From Janthinobacterium rivuli (GTDB taxonomy: Bacteria; Pseudomonadota; Gammaproteobacteria; Burkholderiales; Burkholderiaceae_D): a stretch of DNA of 64,000 nucleotides. A model generated the notes under the pieces. The model did not search any database. It was not told the origin of the DNA and saw nothing but the letters and a program-made list of their open reading frames with translations. The stretch covers positions 5,642,001 through 5,706,000 of the forward strand of contig NZ_CP121464.1 of NCBI RefSeq assembly GCF_029690045.1, in the 5' to 3' direction. Shown piece after piece: positions 42,376 to 52,826 of this stretch. Position numbers and translations under genes: made by a program. How positions within the stretch are numbered: position 1 is the stretch's first letter; every line of letters begins with the position of its first letter.

Positions 42376-43905
42376 ATGAATCACCACGAAAAAACCATGT
42401 CCCAACCGCTTCCCCTGTCCAGCATTGCGCTGACCCTTGCCCTGTACGCCAGCCCCGCCCTGGCCGTCGACGGCCATTACCAGACCAAGACGCCGTATGC
42501 GCCGCAGCAAGACCCGGCCACGTATGCCGCGCCGCCGGCCGGCTTCCAGCCGATCTACACGCAACTGGTGGCGCGCCACGGTGCGCGCGGATTGACGAGC
42601 ATGAAGGGCGACGCGGCCCTGTATGCGATGTGGCAGCAGGCGGCCGCGCAGGATGCCCTGACGCCGCTGGGGCGCGCACTGGGTCCCGACATCCTGGCCC
42701 TGATGCGGGCGAACGCCTTGCTCGGTTATGGCGTGGCCGGCATCGAATCACCCGGCTACGGCAACCTGTCGCAGACGGGCATCGAAGAGCACCGGCAACT
42801 GGCCGCGCGCCTGCTGGCGCGCCTGCCCGCCCTGTTTGCGCAAGTGGGGCAAGACGCCGCGACGGCGCCGCGCCAGCTCGTCACCATCCATTCCGGCGTG
42901 GACCGCGCACGCGACAGCGCCCGCTTCTTCACGCAATCGCTGCTCGAGCACGCGCCCGCGGTACAGCCGATATTACAAGCGGATGGCGTCAACCGCTTCC
43001 TGCTGTACGCACACAAGCTGGCGCCGCAGACGGACCGGGTCACCGATCCGGCCCATCCTTATTACGCCACCTACCATGCCAGCCAGGCGTACCAGCGCTA
43101 TATCCGCACCAAGGGCCTGCACGCGCTGATGGACTCGCCCGCCCGGCTGCCGGCAGCGGCGATGCACGCGCGCCATGTGCTCGAACGGCTGTTTGCGCCC
43201 GCCTTCCTCGACCAGCTTGAGCGCGGCGGCGCCAGCTATGCCGACACGGGCAACTACACCTTCACCAGCGACGACGGCAAACTCACGCGCAGCATGAAGG
43301 GCAGCGGCAAGACCTTCATCCGCAGCCTGAGTGCGGCCGCCACGCAGCTGTATGCGCTGTACGCGATCGCCGCCGGCATGCGCCATGAAGCGCCGGCCGA
43401 TTTCAACCGCTACATGCCCGCCGAGGATGCGCGCTACTACGCCGCTGTCGCCGACCACGAGGATTTCTACGAAAAAGGACCGGCCACCACGGAAAGCGCC
43501 GGCGTGACCTGGCGCTTCGCGCTGGCCTTGCGCGAGGATTTTTTCAAGGAAGTCGATGCGCTGGCCAAAGGAGATTTGCGCCACGCGGCCAAGCTGCGCT
43601 TCACACATGCCGAGATGATCATCCCGCTGGCATCGGCCATGGGCTTGCAGCAGCCGCTGCCGGCTTCGGCCAGTTACAGTTATGACGCGAATCCCTGGCG
43701 CGGCCAGACCGTCGCGCCGCTGGCGGCCAACATGCAGTGGGACGTGTACCGCAATGGCGAGGGCCAGCTGATCGTGCGCCTGCTGTACAACGAAAAGGAA
43801 ACGCCGTTCCAGCCATCGTGCGACAGTGCCCGCATCGCGCCGGGCAGCGTCTTCTATGATTACGCGGGACTGAAAGCCTGCTACGGCCACGTGGCGGCGC
43901 AATAA
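42376..43905 (+). CDS. exported histidine-type phosphatase (histidine acid phosphatase family)
   Basis: A 509-residue secreted enzyme. The signal peptide (LSSIALTLALYASPALA) precedes the mature domain. The catalytic motif RHGAR is in PIYTQLVARHGARGLTSMKG. TGIEEHRQLAARLLARLP and IHSGVDRARDSARFFTQSLL are further branch-2 family text. No clear C-terminal HD motif is visible (the best candidate is VADHEDFYE). It may be an acid phosphatase or phytase-like enzyme. The start at ATG 42376 is preferred for the charge of its n-region; ATG 42397 is possible. It follows the terminator of the receptor operon. Confidence 0.75.
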   Translation: MNHHEKTMSQPLPLSSIALTLALYASPALAVDGHYQTKTPYAPQQDPATYAAPPAGFQPIYTQLVARHGARGLTSMKGDAALYAMWQQAAAQDALTPLGRALGPDILALMRANALLGYGVAGIESPGYGNLSQTGIEEHRQLAARLLARLPALFAQVGQDAATAPRQLVTIHSGVDRARDSARFFTQSLLEHAPAVQPILQADGVNRFLLYAHKLAPQTDRVTDPAHPYYATYHASQAYQRYIRTKGLHALMDSPARLPAAAMHARHVLERLFAPAFLDQLERGGASYADTGNYTFTSDDGKLTRSMKGSGKTFIRSLSAAATQLYALYAIAAGMRHEAPADFNRYMPAEDARYYAAVADHEDFYEKGPATTESAGVTWRFALALREDFFKEVDALAKGDLRHAAKLRFTHAEMIIPLASAMGLQQPLPASASYSYDANPWRGQTVAPLAANMQWDVYRNGEGQLIVRLLYNEKETPFQPSCDSARIAPGSVFYDYAGLKACYGHVAAQ

Positions 43906-43936
43906 AAAAGCCGCCAGCTGGGCAGCTGGCGGCTTT
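43904..43936. terminator. bidirectional terminator between convergent genes
   Basis: GCCGCCAGCTG (43910-43920) and CAGCTGGCGGC (43923-43933) form a strong stem. It has six A before it (giving T6 on the minus strand) and TTT after it on the plus strand. It should mainly stop the MHS transporter gene on the minus strand. Confidence 0.8.
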
Positions 43937-43957
43937 CGAACTTCGAGCAGAAAGCAG

Positions 43958-45256
43958 TTACTGCCAGGCTTCCTTGCCCTCGCGTGGCTTGCCCACCATC
44001 AGCAAGGCGCCCAGGGTCAGCACGGCGGCCAGCGACAGGTAGTAACCCACGTATTGCAAGCCGTAATTCGTCGCCAGCCAGGTGGCGATGTACGGCGCCA
44101 GCGAGGCACCCAGAATGCCGGCCAGGTTGAACGTCAGCGAAGCGCCCGTGTAGCGCACTTCGGGCGGGAACAGCTCGGACAACATCGTGCCCAGCGGTCC
44201 GTAGGTCATGCCCATCAGGCCCAGGCCGACGGCCATGAAGACCGTCACTTCCCACGTCACGCCGGAGCCGAACATGGGCGCGAGCACCAGGCCGAAGATG
44301 GCGATGGCGACGGAGACCCAGATCAGGGTGGCGCGGCGGCCGCGGCGGTCGGCCAGCACGGCCGAGAATGGAATCGTCAGCGCGAAGAACAGCACGGCGA
44401 ACAGCTGCACGATGAGGAATTCCTTGCGCGTGAAGCCCAGCTTGGTCGTGCCCCAGCTCAGCGCGAACACCGTCATCAGGTAGAACAGCACAAAGGTGGC
44501 CAGGGCGATGATGGTGCCCAGGAACAGCATGCGGCCATGCTGGCGGAACACGGTGGCGACGGGCAGTTTGACGACTTCGTTCTTGTCGATGACTTTCTGG
44601 AAGTCCGGCGTTTCCGTGATCTTCAGACGCACGTACAGGCCGACGATGACCAGCAGCGCGCTGGCCAGGAAGGGGATGCGCCAGCCGTAGCTGAAGAATT
44701 GCTCATCGGTCATGGTTTCGCTCAGCAGCAGGAAGATGCCGCCCGACAGGAAGAAGCCGATCGGCGCGCCCAGCTGCGGGAACATGCCGTACCAGGCGCG
44801 TTTGCCGGGTGGCGCGTTTTCCGTGGCCAGCAGCACCGCGCCGCCCCACTCGCCGCCCAGACCCAGGCCCTGGCCGAAACGGCACAGCGCCAGCAGCAGC
44901 GGCGCCAGGGTGCCGATGGCGGCATACGTCGGCAGCAAGCCGATGATGACGGTCGAGATACCCATGGTCAGCAAGGCTGCCACGAGAGTCGCCTTGCGGC
45001 CGATGCGGTCGCCGAAGTGGCCGAATACGGCCGAGCCGATAGGGCGGGCGAAGAAGGCGATGGCGAACGTGGCCAGCGACTGCAACACGGCGGCCGACGG
45101 GTCGCCGGCGGGGAAGAACAGTTTCGGGAACACCAGCACGGCGGCGGTGGCGTAGATATAAAAGTCAAAGAACTCGATGGTGGTGCCGATCAGGCTGGCG
45201 AACAGCACCGTGCCGGGGGAATTTTTCTTGGGGGGGGTGCTCCGGGGCTTACTCAT
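43958..45256 (-). CDS. MFS transporter, metabolite:H+ symporter (MHS) family
   Basis: A 432-residue inner-membrane symporter with twelve predicted helices. The N-terminal text TVLFASLIGTTIEFFDFYIYATAAVLVF and FARPIGSAVFGHFGDRIGRKATLV are the MHS signatures; RFGQGLGLGGEWGGAVLLATE is the second conserved block. Homologues carry shikimate, ketoglutarate, proline/betaine or citrate. No substrate can be assigned here. Its upstream 500-base gap holds inverted repeats that may be operators. It is convergent with the phosphatase gene. Confidence 0.88.
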   Translation of the reverse strand: MSKPRSTPPKKNSPGTVLFASLIGTTIEFFDFYIYATAAVLVFPKLFFPAGDPSAAVLQSLATFAIAFFARPIGSAVFGHFGDRIGRKATLVAALLTMGISTVIIGLLPTYAAIGTLAPLLLALCRFGQGLGLGGEWGGAVLLATENAPPGKRAWYGMFPQLGAPIGFFLSGGIFLLLSETMTDEQFFSYGWRIPFLASALLVIVGLYVRLKITETPDFQKVIDKNEVVKLPVATVFRQHGRMLFLGTIIALATFVLFYLMTVFALSWGTTKLGFTRKEFLIVQLFAVLFFALTIPFSAVLADRRGRRATLIWVSVAIAIFGLVLAPMFGSGVTWEVTVFMAVGLGLMGMTYGPLGTMLSELFPPEVRYTGASLTFNLAGILGASLAPYIATWLATNYGLQYVGYYLSLAAVLTLGALLMVGKPREGKEAWQ

Positions 45257-45775
45257 TTACTGCGCTCCTTGGGGAGGGTGTCTAAAGGCCATTCTCTGGA
45301 TGTTTTTTCAGGCAGCAGCACAGCACGGTGTCTAGGCGCGCGGTTCACATATCATAGCTGTGCGCGGGCGTAATTGCTGCGAATTTGCTATTAAATTCGC
45401 AAACAAATTCCACGCCGCAACACGCCGTTGTTAACGGCAGACAACGGTGTACCAACACGCGCTATCGCGCCGTGATCAGTGCTGATTTAGAGAAACAACG
45501 GTCGTGCGCCATCCGGTTACCCGGGGCACGGCAGGAAAGGCGTCAGGGGATGGGCGACGTGTATCAGGCCCGGCGTATCGCCAGGCATTCCGTACCAGAC
45601 CCGCGCGTCGGCATCGCGGCATCGGTCATTTGTGGTGAATCCTTGCCTGCGGCCCCTCCGGGTGGAGCGGGCCGGCGATGATCGCGCCTGCATCACTCAG
45701 GATGCGGTTGATCTTGCTGTAAGCGGCTTATGATACGCGCAGTGGTGCAGTGCGGCAAGAAATGATGGAAATCAC
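45257..45775. other. 519-base intergenic region with operator-like dyads
   Basis: No convincing gene. It contains TGCGAATTT-GCTATT-AAATTCGCA (45378-45401, perfect 9-bp arms, 6-base spacer) and CCGTTGT...ACAACGG (45425-45447). Both lie 120-190 bases upstream of the MHS transporter start, so they may be regulator sites for it. The base composition is partly AT-rich. Confidence 0.5.
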
Positions 45776-46099
45776 CTAGGCCTCGATCAGGGCGAACGCC
45801 TTGCCGATTTCCGCGCTGTCGAGCGGGCGCACGAGGCGCGCCACTTCCTGGCCATCCTTGAGGAAAATCAAGGTCGGCCACAGCTTCACCCGGAACGCGC
45901 GCCCCAGGGCGCGGCCGGGGCCGTCTTCCACGCGCAGGTGTGGTACCGCGGGGTGCTGCGCAAACGCGGCGGCCAGCGGCGCCTGGGTGGCGCGGCAATG
46001 GCCGCACCAGCCCGTGCCAAATTCCAGCAGGGCCGGCCCCGTCAAGGCGTCGATCTCTGCGCGCGTGGGTTGTGCTACAGAATACGTGTCGTGCATCAT
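45776..46099 (-). CDS. thioredoxin-family protein
   Basis: A 107-residue soluble thioredoxin fold. The redox site is FGTGWCGHCRATQAP (Cys-Gly-His-Cys instead of CGPC, a less reducing, PDI-like loop). The cis-Pro is in KLWPTLIFLKDGQEVARLVRP. It is a little shorter than E. coli TrxA. There is no signal peptide, so it is probably cytoplasmic. ATG 46099 follows GGGAG. It lies 18 bases after the FAH-family gene in the same direction, so they may be cotranscribed; the functional link is unclear. Confidence 0.85.
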   Translation of the reverse strand: MMHDTYSVAQPTRAEIDALTGPALLEFGTGWCGHCRATQAPLAAAFAQHPAVPHLRVEDGPGRALGRAFRVKLWPTLIFLKDGQEVARLVRPLDSAEIGKAFALIEA

Positions 46100-46117
46100 G
46101 CCAGTCTCCCAGACAGC

Positions 46118-46813
46118 TTAGACCACTTTTACGCGCAAGGTCTCCAGGCCGTCGATGGCCCCCACCAGCTCGTCGCCGCGCTGCACGGCCGCCACGCCGG
46201 CCGGCGTGCCCGTGTAGATCAGATCGCCCGGCTGCAAGGTAAAGTAGGTCGACAGGTCGGCGATGGTTTCCGCCACGTTCCAGATCAGCATGTCGATGCT
46301 GCTGCCCTGGCGCAACTCACCGTTCACGTGCAGGGTAATGGCGGCGCTGCCAATATTCCCCGCCTGCGCGGCCGGGGTGATGGGACCGATGGGCGCCGAA
46401 TGCTCGAAGGCCTTGCCCGTATCCCACGGACGGCCCAGTTTTTTCGCTGCGCCCTGCACGTCGCGTCGCGTCATGTCCAGGCCGATCGCATAACCCCACA
46501 CGTGGTCCATGGCATCGGCCACGCCGATGTCGCTGCCGCCCTTGCCGATGGCCACCACCAGCTCCATCTCGTGCTGGAAATCCTGCGTCTGCGCCGGATA
46601 TGGCAGTTCGCCCGTCGTGCCGGCAGGCACGGGCAGCACGGCGTCGTTTGGTTTCATGAAGAAAAACGGCGCCTCGCGGCCCGTGTGGCCCATTTCCTTG
46701 GCGTGGTCGACATAGTTGCGGCCCACGCAATAGATGCGGTGGACAGGGAACGTATCAACGCTGCCGGTGACGGGAACGCTGGGCTGGATGGCTGCGGGAA
46801 TGACATACGACAT
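46118..46813 (-). CDS. fumarylacetoacetate hydrolase (FAH) family protein, likely fumarylpyruvate hydrolase
   Basis: A 231-residue metal-dependent hydrolase. YCVGRNYVDHAKEMG, PFFFMKPNDAVLP, DFQHEMELVVAIGKGG (metal-binding Glu), GYAIGLDMTRRDVQ, and LQPGDLIYTGTPAGV are the FAH C-terminal domain signatures. The length and text resemble fumarylpyruvate hydrolase of the gentisate pathway (NagK-like); this is by memory. The reaction would release fumarate and pyruvate. No gentisate dioxygenase is present in the window. ATG 46813 follows AGGAG. Confidence 0.85.
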   Translation of the reverse strand: MSYVIPAAIQPSVPVTGSVDTFPVHRIYCVGRNYVDHAKEMGHTGREAPFFFMKPNDAVLPVPAGTTGELPYPAQTQDFQHEMELVVAIGKGGSDIGVADAMDHVWGYAIGLDMTRRDVQGAAKKLGRPWDTGKAFEHSAPIGPITPAAQAGNIGSAAITLHVNGELRQGSSIDMLIWNVAETIADLSTYFTLQPGDLIYTGTPAGVAAVQRGDELVGAIDGLETLRVKVV

Positions 46814-46889
46814 GAAAACTCCTGATCGGCACGATAAAAAGACGGTGATGAAAAAGGGACACCGCAGTGTCCCCCATTTTACGACAACG

Positions 46890-48185
46890 TTACTTCAACA
46901 GCCCCGAGCGGCTCGGGTCCGGCATGCGGATGGCGACGATGAAGGAAATCAGGCACATGACGGTCACGTACCAATAGAAATATTCTTCCACGTGCCAGGC
47001 CTTGAACTGCAGCGCCACGTATTCGGCCGAACCGCCGAACATGGCGTTGGCGACCGCATACGACAGGCCCACGCCCAGCGCGCGCACTTCGACGGGGAAC
47101 ATTTCGGCCTTGATCAAGCCGCTGATCGACGTGTAGAAACTGATCACGGCCAGGGCGATGATGATCAGGCCAAACGCCGCGTACGGGCTGGTGACGTCCT
47201 TCAAGGCATGCATGATTGGCAACACGCACAGGGTAGCCAGGCCGCCAAAGAACAGCATCGACGTGCGGCGGCCGATGCGGTCGGACAGGGCGCCGAACAC
47301 CGGTTGCAAAATCATGTACACCAGCAAGGCGCAGGTCATGACGGCGCTGGCCGTCTTGGTATCCATGCCGGCCGTATTGACCAGGTATTTCTGCATGTAG
47401 GTGGTAAACGTGTAGAACACGAGTGAGCCGCCGGCAGTAAAGCCCAGTACCGTGATGAAGGCGCGCTTGTGCTTGAGCAAGCCGCGCAGGCTGCCCGCGT
47501 CCTTGTCCTTGCGCTCGCTGGCGGTGGTCGTTTCCGTCAGGGATTTACGCAGGTTCAGCGACACGAGGGCCGCCAAGGCACCAAACACGAACGGGATACG
47601 CCAGCCCCAGGCACGCAATTCTTCCAGGGTCAGCAGTTGCTGCAAGACCACCAGCACCAGCAAGGCCAGCAATTGGCCGCCGATCAGCGTCACGTACTGG
47701 AACGAGGCAAAAAAGCCGCGCTTGCCCGATTCCGACACTTCACTCATGTAGGTGGCGCTGGTGCCATATTCGCCGCCCACGGACAGGCCCTGGAACAGAC
47801 GCGCCACGAGCAGCAGGAACGGGGCGAAGGCGCCGATGGTTTCATACGTGGGCAGCACGGCGATCATCAGGGAACCGCCGCACATCATCAGCACGGAAAT
47901 CATCATCGACTGGCGGCGGCCGTATTTGTCGGCGATGCGGCCGAACAGCCAGCCGCCCACGGGACGCATGAGGAAGCCGGCGGCAAAAATGCCGGCCGTC
48001 TGCAGCAACTGCGTCGTCGGGTTACCGGAAGGGAAGAAAGCGTGCGAGAAATACAGCGCGCAGAACGAGTAAATGTAGAAGTCGAACCATTCGACCAGGT
48101 TACCGGAGGAAGCGCCAATGATGGCCTTGATGCGCTGCTGGGAAGTCAGCTGCGCAACGTCATGCGGAGTATCGTGGGATGTCAT
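46890..48185 (-). CDS. MFS transporter, MHS family (alpha-ketoglutarate permease KgtP-like)
   Basis: A 431-residue membrane symporter. [22 protein letters not shown] begins TM1 and [23 protein letters not shown] is the loop signature. [22 protein letters not shown] is the second. It resembles KgtP/PcaT-type dicarboxylate carriers. The neighbouring pcaIJF genes suggest a role with beta-ketoadipate or other dicarboxylate substrates, which is inference from position. The start at 48185 is chosen for the TM1 context; a longer frame is improbable. An inverted repeat CATACG-N8-CGTATG (48284-48303) lies in the gap before pcaF. Confidence 0.87.
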   Translation of the reverse strand: MTSHDTPHDVAQLTSQQRIKAIIGASSGNLVEWFDFYIYSFCALYFSHAFFPSGNPTTQLLQTAGIFAAGFLMRPVGGWLFGRIADKYGRRQSMMISVLMMCGGSLMIAVLPTYETIGAFAPFLLLVARLFQGLSVGGEYGTSATYMSEVSESGKRGFFASFQYVTLIGGQLLALLVLVVLQQLLTLEELRAWGWRIPFVFGALAALVSLNLRKSLTETTTASERKDKDAGSLRGLLKHKRAFITVLGFTAGGSLVFYTFTTYMQKYLVNTAGMDTKTASAVMTCALLVYMILQPVFGALSDRIGRRTSMLFFGGLATLCVLPIMHALKDVTSPYAAFGLIIIALAVISFYTSISGLIKAEMFPVEVRALGVGLSYAVANAMFGGSAEYVALQFKAWHVEEYFYWYVTVMCLISFIVAIRMPDPSRSGLLK

Positions 48186-48337
48186 ATCAGTCTTCTTGTT
48201 CGTGTGAAAAAGCCAACGCCAGCCGGATTGCCCGGGCTGGTTTTGCATCATACGCCCTTGATCCGGGTCAAAAAGCCGCCCGGCATACGCGTTAATACGT
48301 ATGACGGGCAACTTTTTTCGCCTGCGGGCGCGTGGAA

Positions 48338-49540
<1,203 letters not shown>

Positions 49541-49566
49541 GTTCTTTCCTCCAAGAAAGTGTTGAA

Positions 49567-50208
49567 TTAACGTCCGTCCGTCAGCGGCACGGCCGTCAAC
49601 GCTTGCAGCTGTTCAAAACTCAAACCATCGGCCAGTTCGACGACTGTGGCGCCATTTGGCCCCAGGTCAAGCACGGCCAGGTCGCTGTAGATGCGGCTGA
49701 CGCAGCCGATGCCCGTCAGCGGATAAGTGCAGGCCTGCACCAGCTTGCTTTCGCCCGTCTTGGTCAGCAATTCCATCATGACCCAGGTTTTTTTCGCGCC
49801 GATGGCCAGATCCATGGCCCCGCCCACGGCGGGAATGGCGTCCGGTGCGCCCGTGTGCCAGTTGGCCAGGTCGCCCGTGGCGGATACTTGAAACGCGCCC
49901 AGCACGCAAATGTCCAGGTGGCCGCCGCGCATCATGGCGAAGCTGTCGGCATGGTGAAAATAGCTGCCGCCGGGCAGCAAGGTGACGGGCTGCTTGCCTG
50001 CATTGATCAGGTCGTAGTCTTCGTCGCCGGGCGCGGGCGCGGGGCCCATGCCGATGACGCCGTTTTCGCTGTGCAGGATGATGTCGGCGCCAGCCGGCAA
50101 GTGGTTCGCCACCAGGGTCGGCAAGCCGATGCCGAGGTTGACGACACTGCCCTCATGGATGTCGGCCGCCACGCGGGCCGCCATTTGATCTCGATTCCAT
50201 TTGTTCAT
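49567..50208 (-). CDS. pcaJ: 3-oxoacid CoA-transferase subunit B (PcaJ)
   Basis: A 213-residue subunit of the beta-ketoadipate succinyl-CoA transferase. The catalytic Glu is in the ILHSENGVIGMGPAP motif, and LGIGLPTLVANHLP and GAKKTWVMMELL follow the family. It pairs with PcaI encoded 10 bases upstream. ATG 50208 follows GAGGAG. It lies 26 bases upstream of pcaF. Confidence 0.93.
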   Translation of the reverse strand: MNKWNRDQMAARVAADIHEGSVVNLGIGLPTLVANHLPAGADIILHSENGVIGMGPAPAPGDEDYDLINAGKQPVTLLPGGSYFHHADSFAMMRGGHLDICVLGAFQVSATGDLANWHTGAPDAIPAVGGAMDLAIGAKKTWVMMELLTKTGESKLVQACTYPLTGIGCVSRIYSDLAVLDLGPNGATVVELADGLSFEQLQALTAVPLTDGR

Positions 50209-50218
50209 TTGATACTCC

Positions 50219-50917
50219 TCAGGCAGCTTTGAAGCCGGCGGGGCCGGTGGCCGTGCGCGGCACTTGCACGAGGCGTTGCACGAACAGGCCCGGCGTGATG
50301 ACGTGCTCGGGATCGATGCTGCCCAAGTCAAGCACCTCGTGCACGGAAGCAATGCTGACTTTCGCGGCCATGGCCATGATGGGACCGAAGTTGCGCGCCG
50401 TCTTGCGGTAAGTCAGGTTGCCCCAGCGGTCGCCCTGCTCCGCCTTGATCAGCGCGAAATCGGCGTGGATCGGCGACTCGAACACATACATGCGGCCGTC
50501 GATCTCGCGTGTTTCCTTGCCCTTGGCCAGGTCCGTGCCATAGCCCGTCGGCGTGAAAAAGCCGCCGATGCCGGCGCCGGCGGCGCGGATGCGCTCGGCC
50601 AGATTGCCCTGCGGCACTAGCTCCAGCTCCAGCTTGCCCGCGCGGTACAAGGCATCGAAGACGTGGGAATCGGCCTGGCGCGGGAACGAGCAGATGATCT
50701 TGCGCACTTGCCCGTTTTTCAGCAGGGCGGCCAGGCCCGTGTCGCCGTTGCCCGCATTATTGTTGACGATGACGAGGTCGCGCGCGCCGTGGGCGATCAA
50801 GCCGTCGATCAACTCGGCCGGCTGGCCCGCGCCGCCAAAGCCGCCAATCATGACGGTGGCGCCATCGTGGATATCGGCCAGCGCATCAAGCACGCTGGAA
50901 CGCAGTTTGTCGATCAT
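50219..50917 (-). CDS. pcaI: 3-oxoacid CoA-transferase subunit A (PcaI)
   Basis: A 232-residue subunit. The glycine-rich MIGGFGGAGQPAELIDGLI is the CoA-binding box, with IVNNNAGNGDTGLAALL and FFTPTGYGTDLAKGKETREI. With PcaJ it moves CoA from succinyl-CoA to beta-ketoadipate. It is first in the operon pcaIJF and divergent from pcaR, with the 19-base dyad at 50951-50969 between them. ATG 50917 follows GGAGGAGA. Confidence 0.93.
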   Translation of the reverse strand: MIDKLRSSVLDALADIHDGATVMIGGFGGAGQPAELIDGLIAHGARDLVIVNNNAGNGDTGLAALLKNGQVRKIICSFPRQADSHVFDALYRAGKLELELVPQGNLAERIRAAGAGIGGFFTPTGYGTDLAKGKETREIDGRMYVFESPIHADFALIKAEQGDRWGNLTYRKTARNFGPIMAMAAKVSIASVHEVLDLGSIDPEHVITPGLFVQRLVQVPRTATGPAGFKAA

Positions 50918-50950
50918 TGCTGTCTCCTCCAAGTCAAACCCATCAGCCAT

Positions 50951-50969
50951 TTGTTCGCATAACGAACAA
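50951..50969. promoter_or_regulatory. probable PcaR operator
   Basis: TTGTTCG-CATAA-CGAACAA: a perfect 7-bp inverted repeat in the divergent gap between pcaI and the IclR regulator. The half-site GTTCG resembles operators I recall for PobR/PcaU-type IclR regulators. A further TTCGCATTTAGAAC-like sequence follows at 50972. Confidence 0.7.
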
Positions 50970-51082
50970 ATATTCGCATTTAGAACTTATTCGTGAGAAT
51001 ATGCCTGATCGGGGCGCTTGTCAATTTGCCGTTTTCGCCAGCGCCATGGCTATAATTGCCACCTTGATCAATTGGAATTGCC

Positions 51083-51910
51083 ATGACCGCACGCAGCAGC
51101 ACCTCCCTCTCCGCCGAAGACACCGTCGATGCCGATGGCGCACCGCGCCCAGGCGACAGCTATGTGCAATCGTTCGCGCGGGGCCTGGCCGTGCTGCGCA
51201 GCTTTGGCGCGGATGCGCCGCAACAGACCCTGAGTGAAGTGGCGGAACGGGCGCAGCTGACGCGCGCGGGCGCGCGGCGCATCCTGCACACCTTGCTGCA
51301 TCTTGGCTACGTGGAAGCGGAGGGGCGGCTGTTCCGTTTGACGCCCAAGGTGCTTGACCTCGGTTACGCCTACCTGTCATCCCTGCCCGTGTGGACGCAG
51401 GCGCAGCCGCTGCTGGAAGAATTGATGCAGACCTTGCGCCAGTCGTGCTCGGCCACCGTGCTCGACGGCGACGACATCGTGTATGTGGTGCGCCTGTCCG
51501 CGCACCGCACCATGTCGATCAACCTGGGCATCGGCAGCCGCCTGCCCGCCTATTGCACCTCGATGGGACGGGTTTTACTGTCGGGCCTGGCGCCCGACGT
51601 GCTGCGCGAACGGCTGTCGAAGATGGCGCTGCTGAAAATCACGCCGGCAACCAAGGTCGATATCGACGTCTTGATGGAAGAGATTGCACAAGTGCGGCGC
51701 CAGGGCTGGTGCCTGGTGCAGGAAGAACTGGAACAGGGCTTGATCGCCCTGGCCGCGCCTGTGTTCGACCGGGCCGGCAAGGTGGTGGCGGCGATCAACG
51801 TCAGCGGCCAGACGGCGGGGCCGTCCGTGGCGCATCTGCTGGAACACAGCCTGCCGAAACTGCTCGATACGGCCAGCCGGGTCAGCGCGCTGGTGCGGGT
51901 GCAGCAGTAG
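51083..51910 (+). CDS. pcaR: IclR-family regulator PcaR
   Basis: A 275-residue regulator. The winged helix (about 30-90) includes FARGLAVLRSFG and TLSEVAERAQLTRAGARRILHTLLHLGYV, and the effector domain holds RLSAHRTMSINLGIGSRLPAYCTSMGRVLL, matching PcaR/PcaU/PobR group regulators. Such proteins respond to beta-ketoadipate or protocatechuate and activate the pca genes. It is divergent from pcaIJF with a matching operator in between. Whether the effector is beta-ketoadipate is inferred from the neighbours. Confidence 0.9.
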   Translation: MTARSSTSLSAEDTVDADGAPRPGDSYVQSFARGLAVLRSFGADAPQQTLSEVAERAQLTRAGARRILHTLLHLGYVEAEGRLFRLTPKVLDLGYAYLSSLPVWTQAQPLLEELMQTLRQSCSATVLDGDDIVYVVRLSAHRTMSINLGIGSRLPAYCTSMGRVLLSGLAPDVLRERLSKMALLKITPATKVDIDVLMEEIAQVRRQGWCLVQEELEQGLIALAAPVFDRAGKVVAAINVSGQTAGPSVAHLLEHSLPKLLDTASRVSALVRVQQ

Positions 51911-51926
51911 GCTTATTTCTTGAACC

Positions 51927-52784
51927 TTATTTCTTGAATTTGGCGCACGGGTCCGGGCGCGGTTGCGCCGGCATCGTTTGCGTCAGGTCAAACGTGCCCT
52001 TGAAACCGGTGCTACCCTGCTCCAGGTAGCCGATGCTGCGCAGGTTCAGTTGCGGGTCGGCCAGTTTCAGCCAGCGGGGCACGCCGATATCCTTGCGCAC
52101 ATGCGCATTGCCGGCGATCAGCACCACGTCGCGCGGCGCCTGGTCGCGGATCAGCTTGGCCATCCAGATATCGCGCGCCACCTGGGCGTTGACGACGCCT
52201 TTAATCATCATGTCGGGCAGCATGTTGCAACGGGCCGCCTGGACTTCCTTCTGTTGCCCGTCGAGGATATCGGCCGGCACGGGCGCGGCCAGGTAGGTGG
52301 CCACCATGGCGGGCGGCATCGACCACTGGATGCCGTCGCGTACGATGCGCGAGGCATCGGCGGGCGACAGATTGCCGGCGACCAGGGTCAGCTGGTAGCT
52401 GATGACGAGGTCCAGCACGGGGCGGTACAAGCTCCAGTCCCAGCGCGGCTGTTCCATCACGCGGATGATGCAATCGGGGTCGGCGCAATCGCGCGCGGCG
52501 CGCGTCAGCAAGGCCTGGTTTTCGCGGTCGAACTGTTCCATGACAATCACGGGACGCCAGCCGGTCGCCAGGCGGCGGCGCAATTCCTCCACGCGCAGGC
52601 GCTGGCCTTGCGCATTGTCATGGACTTCGCCCAGCAGCAACACTTGCGGATTGGGCAAGGTGTCAGCCACGGGCACGGGAGCGGGCGGAGCGTCTTTCTT
52701 CAGCAAGCTGCCGCAGGCGGCCAGCGCCAGCACGCTGCACAGCAGGGCGGCGCGCGCGCCGGCGCGGAAAATCACGGTTGTCAT
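51927..52784 (-). CDS. ChaN-family lipoprotein
   Basis: A 285-residue exported protein. The lipobox LAAC (about residue 24) follows a hydrophobic signal (ALLCSVLALAAC). QVLLLGEVHDNAQGQRLRVEELRR is the ChaN hallmark, followed by VIVMEQFDRENQALL and WDWSLYRPVLDLVI. ChaN homologues bind heme/iron as stacked pairs in crystal structures and are linked to iron uptake. It is 42 bases after the YeeE/YedE pair, same direction. The start at 52784 gives the signal; ATG 52799 is also possible. Confidence 0.85.
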   Translation of the reverse strand: MTTVIFRAGARAALLCSVLALAACGSLLKKDAPPAPVPVADTLPNPQVLLLGEVHDNAQGQRLRVEELRRRLATGWRPVIVMEQFDRENQALLTRAARDCADPDCIIRVMEQPRWDWSLYRPVLDLVISYQLTLVAGNLSPADASRIVRDGIQWSMPPAMVATYLAAPVPADILDGQQKEVQAARCNMLPDMMIKGVVNAQVARDIWMAKLIRDQAPRDVVLIAGNAHVRKDIGVPRWLKLADPQLNLRSIGYLEQGSTGFKGTFDLTQTMPAQPRPDPCAKFKK

Positions 52785-52826
52785 GTAAGCAGTATCCAAA
52801 GTGGCGATGCGCCAGATTGTACCGTC

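Noticed and set aside
45385..45681. 98-aa frame in the gap upstream of the MHS transporter
   Set aside because: It runs through inverted repeats, is Arg-rich and resembles no protein.
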